NCBI GenBank assembly: GCA_963753165.1
Contig: CAVWBP010000014.1
Coordinates: 62,001 to 126,000, forward strand
DNA from: JAKLQR01 sp963753165
GTDB taxonomy: Bacteria > Nitrospirota > Thermodesulfovibrionia > Thermodesulfovibrionales > SM23-35
Length of the DNA: 64,000 nt
Reading direction: 5' to 3'
Shown: piece by piece, positions 48,650 to 58,687 of the stretch
Numbering within the stretch: position 1 is the stretch's first letter
How the letters are laid out: each line of letters opens with the position of its first letter
Program-made: the position numbers and the translations under genes
The notes under the pieces: model-generated
The model's database searches: none
Seen by the model: the letters and a program-made list of their open reading frames with translations, nothing else
What the model was told of the DNA's origin: nothing

Positions 48650-49840
48650 TCATTTTATTCTTTCCAAAGCTTCATCAATTATTTTTTCCCATTGTTTGGC
48701 GTAGTTTTCAAGAGTCATATTTTTCACCCTCTCGTAGCCTTTGCTAATAAGGTTTTGTCTTAAATTTTCATCTGTCCATATTTGATAAATCTTTTCAGCC
48801 ATGGCTTCCACATTAAAGGGATCGAATAACAGTCCTGCTTCTCCAACCTGCTCTGGCATTAAAAATAGATTTGAGCAAACTGCCGGTGTACCTAAAACCA
48901 TTGCCTCCAGAGGAGGAATATTGGTTGGCCCTATCAGGCTCGGGAACACCAAGGCTGTTGCTTTTTTATATAATGCTACTATGTCTTTTTCTGGAAGATA
49001 CCCTAAGTTTAAAATCTGATCCTGCATATTCATCTCATCCACAAGTTGCATTACCTGCGAATAAGTGCCTTTTGAGTCTGATCTTGGGGAACCCGTTAAA
49101 ACTATCGGAATTACTGTCTTGTATTCTTTCCTTACCAAGTGAAGTGCTTTTATTAACCGTAGATGGTTTTTGTGGTGCCAAAATTGGGCAGGATAAAAAA
49201 TAAACTTTTCAAAAATACCGTATTTATTCATGACCTCCTTGATATAAGATTCTTCCAAATCTTTATACCTGGAGACATACCATGGAGGACAATATGGTAT
49301 CACTTTGATTTTCTCTTCTCCTATTTTATAAAACCGCACCAAATCTTCTTTACTTTGATATGAATCGACTATTGTAAATACAGAATGTTTTGCCGCTTTT
49401 CTATAAAACAGATCTCTGATAATCCTTACTTTAAGAGAATATTCCGGGAAATCTGGATAATATTTGTGCATTACGTCATACACAACAACTAGATAAGGAA
49501 GCCTGATTTGGGAATCAATAGGGAATGACACCAGTCTGATTAAAAGCTCTAACTTATAGTCTTTCAGAACCCTGTATTCACTGAATAAAGGGATTTCAGA
49601 TTCAAATAATTTTGCTACGTTTCTGGCTATCCTTGAATATTTACTGTTATTTGGTGCAATGAATACCGAAGTACAATTTGGGGTATCCGCATAAATTTTC
49701 TTGAACTCCGGATCTTCGTAAAATAGCAAATATTCATTCCTGCTGTTATTTTTTAAACCTTCGACCAGAGTCATTGTATACTGAAAAACCCCTCCTAGAT
49801 TAACAGTCCTCACAGGATTTAGGATTCCTATTCTTGCCAT
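48650..49840 (-). CDS. GT4 glycosyltransferase (group 1)
   Basis: The 396-residue GT-B protein has NLGGVFQYTMTLVEGL near the N-terminus (NLGG loop), the FYPAQFWHHKNHLRLIKAL inter-domain segment and the nucleotide-sugar site FPSLIGPTNIPPLEAMVLGTPAV. The EAGLLFDPFNVEAMAEKI motif follows. It resembles mannosyl- or rhamnosyltransferases of lipopolysaccharide O-antigen assembly. It is the last gene of a long minus-strand series starting near 60.6 kb. All domains are present. Confidence 0.9.
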   Translation of the reverse strand: MARIGILNPVRTVNLGGVFQYTMTLVEGLKNNSRNEYLLFYEDPEFKKIYADTPNCTSVFIAPNNSKYSRIARNVAKLFESEIPLFSEYRVLKDYKLELLIRLVSFPIDSQIRLPYLVVVYDVMHKYYPDFPEYSLKVRIIRDLFYRKAAKHSVFTIVDSYQSKEDLVRFYKIGEEKIKVIPYCPPWYVSRYKDLEESYIKEVMNKYGIFEKFIFYPAQFWHHKNHLRLIKALHLVRKEYKTVIPIVLTGSPRSDSKGTYSQVMQLVDEMNMQDQILNLGYLPEKDIVALYKKATALVFPSLIGPTNIPPLEAMVLGTPAVCSNLFLMPEQVGEAGLLFDPFNVEAMAEKIYQIWTDENLRQNLISKGYERVKNMTLENYAKQWEKIIDEALERIK

Positions 49841-49925
49841 CTATTTATAAATCTCCACTCCAGTTCAGTTTCCCGGATCTATAGCCAGTCACAAAAATAC
49901 ACCTATTCGTGTAGTCTTTCATGGT

Positions 49926-50909
49926 TTATTTCTCTAACCAATTCTCTTTCAAAACATGGGTTCTCCATTCATGATCCCGTAATAATCTTAAATCATACTT
50001 TATCCGCTGATAAAAGTAATAAATGTAAGCGATACCTAAACGCCAGCTACCATTCCATCTCACAGTAGATAATAAAATATAAAAGAAACATAAAGGCATC
50101 TTAACAATATGTTCTAATATCTTTATAAAAAGCCTCATCTTAGAATATCTATATTTTCTGTAATCAGTATAAGAATCACATGCACCTTGATTTTTCAATC
50201 TTTTATTTAAGTAAGACTGTGTCATACGAGTTGCTGGTATCATATGATAGGTTATTGAACTTCCAATGTATGCAAACTTATATTCAAGAGCTTTAATTTT
50301 AATATTTAATCCTGTTTCTCCATCCCCAATCCATTCCCCTGCAGTATTTTCCGGGTTAAACCCGCCGCTTTCGTAAAATATTTCGCGGCGTATTGCCTGG
50401 TGACAACTGTAAACCCCAACATCGTATTCAGCGATAATCAGATCCTCGATACGGTTATTCAAACTTAACCATGCATTATTGCAATTTTTCAGAACCCATT
50501 TTGGCGGTGGTGTTTCCCATTTCGGAAGTACCCTGCCAGTCACTGTTGCTATCTTTTTATCCATGAAAAATGGTTTGATAATTTCTCTTAATAAATCAGG
50601 GGCGGCAATCATATCGTCATCAGTATAATAAAGGATTTCTCCCTCGGCTATCTTGGCAGCGCTGTTTCGTGCGTAATGCACTCCCTGACGCTTTTCAAAG
50701 ATATATTTAATCGGGACAGGTGATTTTGTCTGCCATTGAGTAACTACATCACTGGTATTATCGCTTGAGTTATTATCAGAAATAATGATCTCATACAAAT
50801 CCTTGGGATAATTCTGCCCTACAAAGCTTTCTAAAGTTAGCCCGAGCATTTTCGCACGATTATAAGTTGGGATGATTACCGTAATAGTCAAATAATTGTT
50901 TGAGATCAT
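49926..50909 (-). CDS. GT2 glycosyltransferase
   Basis: The 327-residue protein starts with ITVIIPTYNRAKMLGLTLES and has IISDNNSSDNTSDVV, the YTDDDMIAAPDLL metal-binding loop, TGRVLPKWETPPPKWVL and GGFNPENTAGEWIGDGETGL. The EYKFAYIGSSITYHMIPATRMTQSYL C-terminus follows. It is an inverting GT2 of the type used for O-antigen side chains. Gaps to neighbours are 85 and 181 bp. The AT content is clearly higher than in the first 44 kb. Confidence 0.88.
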   Translation of the reverse strand: MISNNYLTITVIIPTYNRAKMLGLTLESFVGQNYPKDLYEIIISDNNSSDNTSDVVTQWQTKSPVPIKYIFEKRQGVHYARNSAAKIAEGEILYYTDDDMIAAPDLLREIIKPFFMDKKIATVTGRVLPKWETPPPKWVLKNCNNAWLSLNNRIEDLIIAEYDVGVYSCHQAIRREIFYESGGFNPENTAGEWIGDGETGLNIKIKALEYKFAYIGSSITYHMIPATRMTQSYLNKRLKNQGACDSYTDYRKYRYSKMRLFIKILEHIVKMPLCFFYILLSTVRWNGSWRLGIAYIYYFYQRIKYDLRLLRDHEWRTHVLKENWLEK

Positions 50910-51090
50910 AAAGGTTTCGCCAATAAAAGAATCTTTTTCCTTTTTGGGATTTGTTTAAACCATTGAGCATTACTCTCTTTTTTGAATTTGCATAATTCAA
51001 GGTACACTATCCTTCTGAATTCTCCGCATATCGATTATTCCCAAAGAACTAATGTGTGGCTTTTTCATGATCTATCAGACAACATATTTT

Positions 51091-51891
51091 TTATATCTCA
51101 TATCCAAATATTTTCAACCATCTTTGTGATTTTCTATTGATAAACTGGATGTCATCTTCTGTTAATGCAGCCTTGTATCCACCTGCTACGCCTTTTCTAA
51201 GAAATCTAACATCAGGACTGAGCGTTAAATTCCCTTCGGAGTAATACTCTTCATCTTTCCTCATCTCATCGAAAGATGAGTTTTGTATGGCATAATCATA
51301 AATATCATCAGAAAGTTTGTACCCCAAAAGAGTGTAAATACGATCAAGAACACTTTTAGGGTCAGACTTTAAATCTTCATAGCGAATAAAATTGATGAGT
51401 TGATATGGATAGGTTTTTTCAAACCAACCTTCAATGTGATAACACCATTCATTAATGCCAAAAGATTTTGATCGTAACATTTCCGATATACTTCCGTTAA
51501 AATATCTTAAGTGCTTTGTAACAAAATCATAATACGATACCATAACATCTCGTGGGTCCCGTATAAGATAAATTAATTTTTTATAAAATGGATTATACTT
51601 AGAATGGCTTTTGATAATTCTAAACCCTGGAAATGTTAGAATGTTTGCTTTTAAAGTCCTGCTTTGATGAATATCAGGGATAAAACTGTCGGTGTTAAAA
51701 AATGTTGCCTTGGCATTTACCCCGCTACATTTTAAATGTATATTAGCCATTAAAACCGATGACCATGTTACTCCAGATCTTGGAAAAGATACTAAATATA
51801 TATCATCATGTAAAGGATTCTCAGGGAGCAGATGAGAATAAACAGTTATTCTTGGTAAGAACTTGGCCAATTTCATTATCTTGTCAATCAT
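51091..51891 (-). CDS. Sulfotransferase-domain protein
   Basis: The 266-residue protein has the two PAPS-binding motifs of cytosolic-type sulfotransferases: SFPRSGVTWSSVLM (5'-phosphosulfate loop, near residue 35) and IYLIRDPRDVMVSYYDF (3'-phosphate site, near residue 110). The C-terminal RKGVAGGYKAALTEDDIQF also matches the RKGxxGxWK loop. It would transfer sulfate from PAPS to a glycan or small acceptor. In a glycosyltransferase cluster it implies a sulfated surface sugar. PAPS synthesis genes are not in the window. Confidence 0.87.
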   Translation of the reverse strand: MIDKIMKLAKFLPRITVYSHLLPENPLHDDIYLVSFPRSGVTWSSVLMANIHLKCSGVNAKATFFNTDSFIPDIHQSRTLKANILTFPGFRIIKSHSKYNPFYKKLIYLIRDPRDVMVSYYDFVTKHLRYFNGSISEMLRSKSFGINEWCYHIEGWFEKTYPYQLINFIRYEDLKSDPKSVLDRIYTLLGYKLSDDIYDYAIQNSSFDEMRKDEEYYSEGNLTLSPDVRFLRKGVAGGYKAALTEDDIQFINRKSQRWLKIFGYEI

Positions 51892-51959
51892 TTTATAATC
51901 TCCATAAATATTTCTTCATCTTTATTTTTCTATTTAATCATCAATCTCATAATAATTTA

Positions 51960-52787
51960 TTACAGTATACTCGTTCGTATTTTATATATTAGCTTCTTAG
52001 CATAATTTATAAAAATCTCAATTATCTGATATATTCTCGTTCGGGGCAATTCGTACTGCAGCATCATCTTAGAACGTTGCAATAAAGGTAATTCTTGTAA
52101 ATACCCATACACAATAGACCTGACTATTTTGGGGGTATTCCCGCTTTTATCATTTAAAAAAGTCTTTGTCCCTATTAGGTATCGGTAGTTCCCAAAGATT
52201 TCATCAACATAGTGTATATGAGCAGATTGGACTGCTTTCAATATAAAGTCTACATCCATTGCAAAATGCTCATCGATTTTATACATTCCAATCCTGCGGT
52301 GCAGGGATTCATGATAGAAATAAGCGGAAGAGTTCATCGGCAATGCCTTCATGAACTTTCCCGAAAGTAAATTTGCAAAACTTATTTTTGAAGGTCTACT
52401 TATAAACCAAAGCTTGCCGTCGTTATCCCATATGTTGCAGTTCCCGACAAGCAGACTAGGGTTCGGAAGCGATTTGAAATATTCTCTGACGCGATTGAGC
52501 ACATTAGGCTCGTAGTAATCATCCACATTCAGGAAACCCAGCACCTCCCCTCTTGCCATTGCAATCCCTTTATTCATTGCATCCGATTGACCCTTGTCCT
52601 TTTCCGATATCCAACGGATGTGGGAATATCGTTCGGCATATTTTTCCATAATCTCAACAGTTCTATCCGCCGAGCATCCATCAATAATGATATGCTCAAC
52701 ATCAATACAGTTCTGTTCAATGACGGTTTTAATACAAGATTCAATAAAGCGTTCACCATTATGCACAGGGGTGATAATGCTAATCAT
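51960..52787 (-). CDS. GT2 glycosyltransferase
   Basis: The product of about 275 residues begins MISIITPVHNGERFIESCI and has IIDGCSADRTVEIMEKYAE, SEKDKGQSDAMNKGIAMA, FLNVDDYYEP with the metal-binding aspartates, and FAMDVDFILKAVQSAHIHYVD. It is closely similar in layout to the GT2 at 47825-48619. An upstream in-frame ATG at 52826 is possible, but ATG 52787 gives the usual N-terminus. It follows the broken DUF115 gene by 50 bp. Confidence 0.88.
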   Translation of the reverse strand: MISIITPVHNGERFIESCIKTVIEQNCIDVEHIIIDGCSADRTVEIMEKYAERYSHIRWISEKDKGQSDAMNKGIAMARGEVLGFLNVDDYYEPNVLNRVREYFKSLPNPSLLVGNCNIWDNDGKLWFISRPSKISFANLLSGKFMKALPMNSSAYFYHESLHRRIGMYKIDEHFAMDVDFILKAVQSAHIHYVDEIFGNYRYLIGTKTFLNDKSGNTPKIVRSIVYGYLQELPLLQRSKMMLQYELPRTRIYQIIEIFINYAKKLIYKIRTSIL

Positions 52788-52837
52788 AAAATAACTCGAT
52801 CTTGTAGTACTGATTCGAAATTTCATATTTTTGCAAT

Positions 52838-53528
52838 TTAGATTTTTTTGCTACAAAGTTTTAGAGCTTTTTCAAATGAAATCTTCGGAAAGATCTGTAA
52901 TTTTCCATCGACAGTCGCATCATAAATTTGACGACCAGCACTATTAAAATGAGATTTTGCAAGCTGATAAGCAACCTCCGATGCCATTCAAATCAGGCAA
53001 GTGCCATTCTTTATTTTTAAAATAATTTGGATCAAAATGATTTATGTCTTTTCCTTGTAAAAATTGTTTTTCGTTTGGATTTCCTATAGCCTTAAAATTA
53101 TGGTCAACACCAATTAAAAATATCTTACTGAATCCCATATAGTATGCAATCTGCATTGCGACATAAGTTACTGTATATCCTTCATTAATTTCCCTAGTTA
53201 TCTCATCTTGAAAGGAAAAAAAACCTCCCGTTGCTATAAAGTAAATATGTTCAAGATAACTGACTAAATTACGAGCTGCTCTATATGGTAGAAACGAAGG
53301 ACATGATAATGCCTCAAATTCTTTCGCACTTTGCTCAATGACCAAAGGATTCACCGCTACATGGTAACTAAGATCCAAATCAACTCTATCAAATATTAAA
53401 TAAATTTTGTTAAGTCCAAATGTATGATAGCTTTTTAATGGCTTTAGATCCATCTTATTAAGGGAAGGACCATTACCAATGATAAAGCAACCCTCCCCTT
53501 TGTGGATATCCCTGAATTTAGAAGACGT
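52838..53528 (-). pseudogene. DUF115 (MptE-like/Maf-related) protein gene with at least two frameshifts
   Basis: The frames together give HKGEGCFIIGNGPSLNKMDL, FGLNKIYLIFDRVDLDLSY, MGFSKIFLIGVDHNFKAIGN and NEKQFLQGKDINHFDP. The end of the protein, VAYQLAKSHFNSAGRQIYDA with IFPKISFEKALKLC, stops at 52838. This is the DUF115/6-hydroxymethylpterin-pyrophosphokinase-like family that includes the Maf glycosyltransferases. One break lies near 52978 (GGAGG; an extra base before VAYQLA) and one near 53505 upstream of the HKGEG motif. No complete N-terminus is found. It lies at the end of the CMP-sugar module. Decay or sequence error are both possible. Confidence 0.72.
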
Positions 53529-53674
53529 TTAGCGTGTTTGAAATGCCATTCATGATATCAGGATCATTACAATAATTAATATATAGCCGTACTTTCTTTT
53601 ACAGGACGCAGCACTTGTTTAATTTTTTCTTTTAACATTTCTTTTGCTATATTTATATGATTACAATTGTGCAA

Positions 53675-54425
53675 TCATTCTGTGCTTAACCTGGCAGTTG
53701 CACCTCCATCGATTATCAGTGCCTGACCTGTCATGAAAGATGACCGTTCGTTGTCAGCCAAGAAAAGGATGCCCTGCGCAATTTCATCCGGTCGTCCAAT
53801 CCTACCAATTACATGTCTTTTAGCGAGATTTTCAATTTTTTGTTTTATGTCTTTGCCAATCAAGATGTCCCCTATAATGAGCTACATGTAACATAGGGGT
53901 ATCCACTGCACCTGGTAATACAGCATTTACACGAATTTTATACGGTGCAAGTTCTATAGATAGTGCTCGTGTTAATGCCAGTAGCCCTCCTTTACTTGCA
54001 GCATAGGCAGCGATGTTGGCAGAGGTAGCAATAGCATGAACCGAACTCACATTGACGATCGCCCCGCCACGATTGCGCATTAGCGAATGGAGATAGTAAA
54101 TTGACAGATATACTGAACGCAAGTTGGTTGCCATGACGGTGTCCCATTCTTCGGGAGTGGTCTTAATAAGCGGCTTGCAGATCTGAATGGCCGCATTGTT
54201 AATCAAAGCATCAATATGACCTTCCCTCTTTGCAATCTCGGCAGAGACTTTTTCCCATGCCCTCGTATTAGAGACGTCAGCCTTGATGAAATGGTGGATC
54301 CATGGCGGTAATTCTACCTTACGGTTATCTATTCCGATAACATGCCATCCTTTTTTAGCAAATAATTTAGCTGTTGCAGCTCCTATCCCGCCATTGACAC
54401 CAGTTATCAGAACTATTTTATTCAA
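53675..54425 (-). pseudogene. Short-chain dehydrogenase/reductase with one frameshift
   Basis: The two frames together form a classical SDR of about 249 residues. TGVNGGIGAATAKLFAKKGW is the cofactor loop, NNAAIQ is the NAG-type motif, VNVSSVHA carries Ser, and YAASKGG holds the catalytic Tyr and Lys. NAVLPGAVDTPML follows, and the C-terminal frame supplies IGRIGRPDEIAQGILFLADN and FMTGQALIIDGGATA. The break lies near 53855-53862 (HLD/IGKDIK), one extra base. It overlaps the 2-hydroxyacid dehydrogenase gene by 8 nt, so both were made together. The substrate is unknown; FabG-like annotation should not be taken as fatty-acid function. Confidence 0.82.
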
Positions 54426-55356
54426 TGCCTAACCCCTCCAATAACATCTTAACTGAATTTTCATGCACCTTCAGCCAATAATAAGGACTACTGTTAGCAT
54501 TATGAGAAGAAAGTATAACATTATCCATCTTCCTTAAAGGACTGTCCTTCGGAAGCGGTTCGTCTTCAAACACATCAAGCCCTGCACCAGCAATCTTCTC
54601 TGATTTAAGAGCATTGATTAAAGCAACCTCATCTATTATCGGCCCTCTTGCCATATTTATTATATAAGGCTTCTTTTTCATTTTTTTGAAAGCTTCCTCG
54701 TTCAGTAAGTGAAAGCTTGTTTTATTGAGATCGCAGTGCATACAAATAAAATCAGCCTTTTTGTAAAGTTCGTTCTTGCTGACCATCTTTATCCCATATC
54801 TATAGATTATTTCTGGATCTTTTTCAATTATATCATTGGCTAAAATAACCGGGCCAAAAATTGAAAGACGTTTGGCAACAGCAGTCCCAGTATTGCCTAA
54901 CCCAATTATTCCTACTGTCTTTTCCGACAAACAATAACTCATGGGCTTATTCCATTCGCCTTGCTTCATCAGTCTGTCGCAGGTAAATATATTTCTTGCA
55001 AATGCCAGAATAACCCCTACTGTTGTATCGCCGACCGGTTCGGAAAATGCGTTAGGAGTCCGAAATACAGGAATTCCATACTTTTCAGCCTCCTCCTTGT
55101 CAATGGAGTCAATCCCTGTACCCCATTTGACAATCACCTCTAAATTAACAGCCTTTTCAATGACCTTTTTGGTTATTCTGTCATCACCACAAATTATACC
55201 GTTATACTTTTCTATAATTCTTAACAATTCGGATTCTTCAAGCCGTTCCTTTACCTCTGCCCAATCTAATTTTACATTCTTCCCTTCAAATAAATCTTTA
55301 ACCGTCTTCCTTTCTCTAATCATATAAGACGCTGTAATCAGTACCTTCTTCATCAA
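54418..55356 (-). CDS. D-isomer-specific 2-hydroxyacid dehydrogenase
   Basis: The 312-residue protein has the NAD-binding motif GIIGLGNTGTAVAKRL (near 150), the catalytic Arg in IVKWGTGIDSIDKE, NMARGPIIDEVALINAL and DVFEDEPLPKDSPL. The final SSHNANSSPYYW supplies the catalytic His. It resembles phosphoglycerate dehydrogenase-type enzymes but stands in a sugar locus, overlapping the cyclase gene by 4 nt and the SDR by 8. It probably interconverts a 2-keto and 2-hydroxy acid on an unusual sugar acid or side chain. The true substrate is unknown. Confidence 0.88.
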   Translation of the reverse strand: MMKKVLITASYMIRERKTVKDLFEGKNVKLDWAEVKERLEESELLRIIEKYNGIICGDDRITKKVIEKAVNLEVIVKWGTGIDSIDKEEAEKYGIPVFRTPNAFSEPVGDTTVGVILAFARNIFTCDRLMKQGEWNKPMSYCLSEKTVGIIGLGNTGTAVAKRLSIFGPVILANDIIEKDPEIIYRYGIKMVSKNELYKKADFICMHCDLNKTSFHLLNEEAFKKMKKKPYIINMARGPIIDEVALINALKSEKIAGAGLDVFEDEPLPKDSPLRKMDNVILSSHNANSSPYYWLKVHENSVKMLLEGLGIE

Positions 55357-56009
55357 GCATCATCCTCCTTTATCAATATTGCCCTTGCAGGAGCGCCTTC
55401 GGCCTCTGGAATATTTAACGGAAGAACAAAAAGCTCATATACGCCTTCCTTCACATCCTTCAGATTAAGCCCCTCCAATATCACTACGTTATTCTCTAAC
55501 AGAGTCTTATGAATCCGATTATCTTTATCATTAAAATTCTGAATAGACAAATAATCAATTCCGACAAGATCGATGCCATTCTTGATAACCCATTCCGCTC
55601 CTTCAAGGCTTAAGGCAACATAATCTTCACTGAATTTATCTATCTCCATTAAACAGTTAACAGAGTTGAGGGTCTTAAACAGCAATTTTCTGCACCCCGA
55701 AGGAAGCGTTACCTTACTTAAAAGTTCAGGACCGATATTACCATCATCAAGGTACTCAAGCACCATTGCTTTACCTATCAGTCTGTAAAGTGATATATCT
55801 CCCGTTTTCTTCCCTGACTTCAAAAAATGATAAGGTAGGTCTATGTGCGTCCCTGAATGGGTATTAAAAGAAAGGTGGCTCTCGTTGACACCTTCTTCAT
55901 CGATATGCTTTACCCATGTGATATTAAACTTTTCAGTTGTCGGCCAGACAGGAAGATGCTCCGTAAGCGGAATCGATATATCATATATACGCTTAACTTT
56001 TTCAATCAT
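55353..56009 (-). CDS. Cyclase-family (kynurenine-formamidase-like) metal hydrolase
   Basis: The product of about 218 residues has the family motif HSGTHIDLPYHF (near 49), whose His and Asp bind metal, preceded by YDISIPLTEHLPVWP. Later blocks are LSLEGAEWVIKNGIDLVGIDYLS and EGLNLKDVKEGVYELFVLPLNI. Members hydrolyse formamides, lactones or cyclic compounds. The frame is open from a GTG at 56027, but ATG 56009 leaves the conserved N-terminus intact and is used here. The start overlaps the end of the broken GT2 gene, and the stop overlaps the dehydrogenase start by 4 nt. Its role in sugar-acid or amide turnover is a guess. Confidence 0.85.
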   Translation of the reverse strand: MIEKVKRIYDISIPLTEHLPVWPTTEKFNITWVKHIDEEGVNESHLSFNTHSGTHIDLPYHFLKSGKKTGDISLYRLIGKAMVLEYLDDGNIGPELLSKVTLPSGCRKLLFKTLNSVNCLMEIDKFSEDYVALSLEGAEWVIKNGIDLVGIDYLSIQNFNDKDNRIHKTLLENNVVILEGLNLKDVKEGVYELFVLPLNIPEAEGAPARAILIKEDDA

Positions 56010-56940
56010 TCTTTTGCGCTCTCTCACGTGAATAAAAGATGTCAGGCCTTCTTGGATAATAAAATCTCTGTTTCAGATCGCTTAAAATCGGCTTTCTGAA
56101 ATTGTACCCCCTATAAGTTCCCCAGAATTGAAAAAGTCTCATGGCAGGGATACTTAAAAGATTTTTCATGAGAACACTATCCTGCAAGGCGTGAATGTAA
56201 TCGCTCAGTGTGTTCAATAGAAAAAGCTTAATGAAATCAAAAAAGGTAAATGTTTCCTGAGGATAAATGGATCTCATTGCGATGGCTTCTCTTTCATATC
56301 TCCTGTATACCTGTAAGAACGTCTCATTATGAACGTGAATCACTGTCTGCGTCAGAAGTATAGAATATAGAGTAACCCTGTGAGATTATGTTCTTTGCCC
56401 AATCAATATCTTCCAGACCGGTAAGGGTTTCGTTGTATCTATACTTTTTCCCAAAGGCTCTTTCTGATTGCTGCATTTGCGTTGTTACAGAATGGTGAAT
56501 TCTGCTTCCCACTGCTACTTTCAGGAAACCATTTTTTAAAGATCTGTTGCTCTGAGTACTTTGTAATTTGGTTGCCTCTCTGCTTGCCGTAGACAAGCGC
56601 TATAGACTCATCTGCAAAAGGCAGGATTAATTTTTCAAGCCAATGCTCGTTCGACGGGTAGCAATGTGCACTAATAACAACGCAGTAATCTCCGTTTGCT
56701 TTCGCTATACCCTTGTTCAGTGAACAGCCAAATGAGAACTCTGACGGAGTGATATGCACAATATCAGCTCCATATCGTTGAGCTATATCTACATGTCCTA
56801 TCCGTCGAGCCGGAATCAACAAGAATGACCTCATATCCGAAAGAGGTTTTTTGACTCCCGATTCCTTGCAGGAGTTTCCCAATGTGCTTTTCTTCGTTAT
56901 AAGCGCGGATGATTATGGAAATTTTAGTATCTTGTTGCAT
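56002..56940 (-). pseudogene. GT2 glycosyltransferase gene with three frameshifts
   Basis: The joined frames give a GT2 protein of about 312 residues: ISIIIRAYNEEKHIGKLL, VILVDSGSTDRT, VDIAQRYGADIVHITPSEF, GKQRGNQITKYSEQQIFKKW, NETLTGLEDIDWAKNIISQG and VIHVHNETFLQVYRRYEREA. The breaks are near 56793 (one extra T), near 56445 (an extra A in an A-run) and near 56346. The ATG at 56940 follows directly on the cytidylyltransferase stop. The family is that of rhamnosyl-like transferases with a C-terminal YRRYEREA helix. Confidence 0.8.
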
Positions 56941-57624
56941 TTAACCTGTGTGCAATTTCTTGTAGAATATTTCAGCAATCTCAAAATCTATCTCTTCATC
57001 TATATCCCACGCCTCTTCACGTGGTATTTCAAACATGAAAGGATTTTCTCCGATCCTTCTTTTTTTCTTCCAAAAACTCGTACGGTTGAAAATATATAGA
57101 CAGGAATTTTCCTCGTATACGAGTGGAAGATCTTGTGTCCTGATGAGCTTATCGGGATTATGATTTATTGCTCTGTTATTGCTGTCATAAAGCCTTGTTT
57201 GCAATCGGGTAACAGAAAATAGTGAATCATACCCTTTTTTTAAAATTTGAAAATATTTTTTAATAGCCTTGTCAATTGTCTTTGTTTTCAAAAGAGGATT
57301 TGTACTATGGGTTTGCAGAAAATGTTCTCCATCGAGTCTTCCAATATCATAACTGATGATTTCATTCATTGAGACAAAGTCACCTCGAATGTTTTCAGGA
57401 CGGTCATGGATAATTACCCTGTTTTTAAAAAACTGGAGAGCATCCTCTTTGATTTTATCACTATCTGTATTAATAACAACTTTGGATATATACTTAGATT
57501 GCAGTAGACTTTTCATAATCGCATGATAGAGCGGCCGCCCGCAAAAATCACGCATGTTTTTGTTTGGTATACGTTCTGAATGTCCTTTCATAGGCAATAT
57601 GCCTGTAACTTTAATGTGTCTCAT
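56941..57624 (-). CDS. Acylneuraminate cytidylyltransferase-family protein (CMP-sugar synthetase)
   Basis: The 227-residue protein has the nucleotide-binding motif ILPMKGHSERIPNKNMRDF (the NeuA/KdsB R-x-x-S-x-R-x-P-x-K type). It also has the block VVINTDSDKIKEDAL, QTHSTNPLLKTKTID and the C-terminal EAWDIDEEIDFEIAE motif. It activates an acidic sugar (nonulosonate or related) as its CMP derivative. No NeuB or NeuC homologue is visible in the window, so the sugar is unknown. It is the first intact gene of a module with a GT2, cyclase, 2-hydroxyacid dehydrogenase and SDR. Confidence 0.88.
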   Translation of the reverse strand: MRHIKVTGILPMKGHSERIPNKNMRDFCGRPLYHAIMKSLLQSKYISKVVINTDSDKIKEDALQFFKNRVIIHDRPENIRGDFVSMNEIISYDIGRLDGEHFLQTHSTNPLLKTKTIDKAIKKYFQILKKGYDSLFSVTRLQTRLYDSNNRAINHNPDKLIRTQDLPLVYEENSCLYIFNRTSFWKKKRRIGENPFMFEIPREEAWDIDEEIDFEIAEIFYKKLHTG

Positions 57625-57671
57625 TAATTAAATGATCATCCTCACTTTTGTAATGCCTCTGCAGTAAGTTA

Positions 57672-58644
57672 TTATACTCCTTTCTTCTGTTTTACAACTC
57701 CTACCGGTTGGTATTTTGGGTCCCATTTCCCCCAAGGCATTCCATTATCGCCTGATTTGAAATATACGCTGTCAAGCCTTTTGTGCAGTTCATTGTCTTC
57801 TTTTCTCAGTTCTTCAAAGAACTCATCCTTCTTAGGGAAATTGCTGTTACTCCTTCAGCAGCCTGAAAAGCTTTTTTATTGTCGCCTCACTGTAACACCA
57901 TCCTTTTGAAGGTTTATGGAACCAGTCCACAGAGCTGCGATGCACTTACAGTCACGGTAAGTCTTCCTAACGGTTTTGTGACCCTAAGCATTTCCTCCAT
58001 GCACCTCTCAAAATCCTGATGATCGTTATGCTCAAGAGCGGATACCGACACTACACCGTCAACAAAACCCTCAGGCAACAGCGGCATATCCTTTACATCG
58101 CACTTGTATAAATAAATCCTTCCGCAGTTCTCAGCTGCTTCGCCTTAAGGAACGATTCGGAAGCACTTTTTTGTGGTATAAACCTATTTTTTTCTATCAG
58201 AGCAATCGGGTCAATATTCTTCTCTTTATTTCTAAAAAATCCCTTCAGCCCGAATTTTTTTCCACTACCTTGATAGACAGCTTTGATATGCCTTGCATAA
58301 CGATTGTCAATAAAAAGTCTCTGGCTATTATTCAAATAATCGATTACTTCGCCGTAGCGCTCCTTATATTTCCCGGAGAAGTCGCGATCCGTAAAATCAG
58401 CGCTTATGACATTATGTCCAAGCTCCGACAGTATAAACTGTATAAGTCCACTCCCAGCCCCTGCGTCAAGAATAATGGAACCTTTTGGGAGCGCTTTTAC
58501 CTCCCTGATAATCCATGCGAGATCCAGATAATAGTGCCATCCAAGCACATGACTGAAGTGTTTCTGAAATCGTTCGACAATCCCCATCTCCTCAGTATGA
58601 GTTTTAAAAAGCTCCAGACCCAGAATTTCAATTTTATCCTGCAT
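57672..58644 (-). pseudogene. Class I SAM-dependent methyltransferase gene with three frameshifts
   Basis: The joined frames give about 323 residues. The SAM-binding motif is IILDAGAGSGLIQFIL, followed by the acidic strand VISADFTDRDFSGKY. Downstream frames supply VDGVVSVSALEHNDHQDFE and MEEMLRVTKPLGRLTVTVS, then WFHKPSKGWCYSEATIKKLF. The last part is PKKDEFFEELRKEDNELHKR, ending at 57672. Breaks lie near 58142 (one missing G), near 57936 and near 57850. It has the LEHN/motif IV pattern of sugar or small-molecule methyltransferases. It follows the 59 kb methyltransferase gene after 43 bp. Confidence 0.8.
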
Positions 58645-58687
58645 TGTTTTTTTTATAACCAGATGCCACGCCGGATACGCTGTGTCC

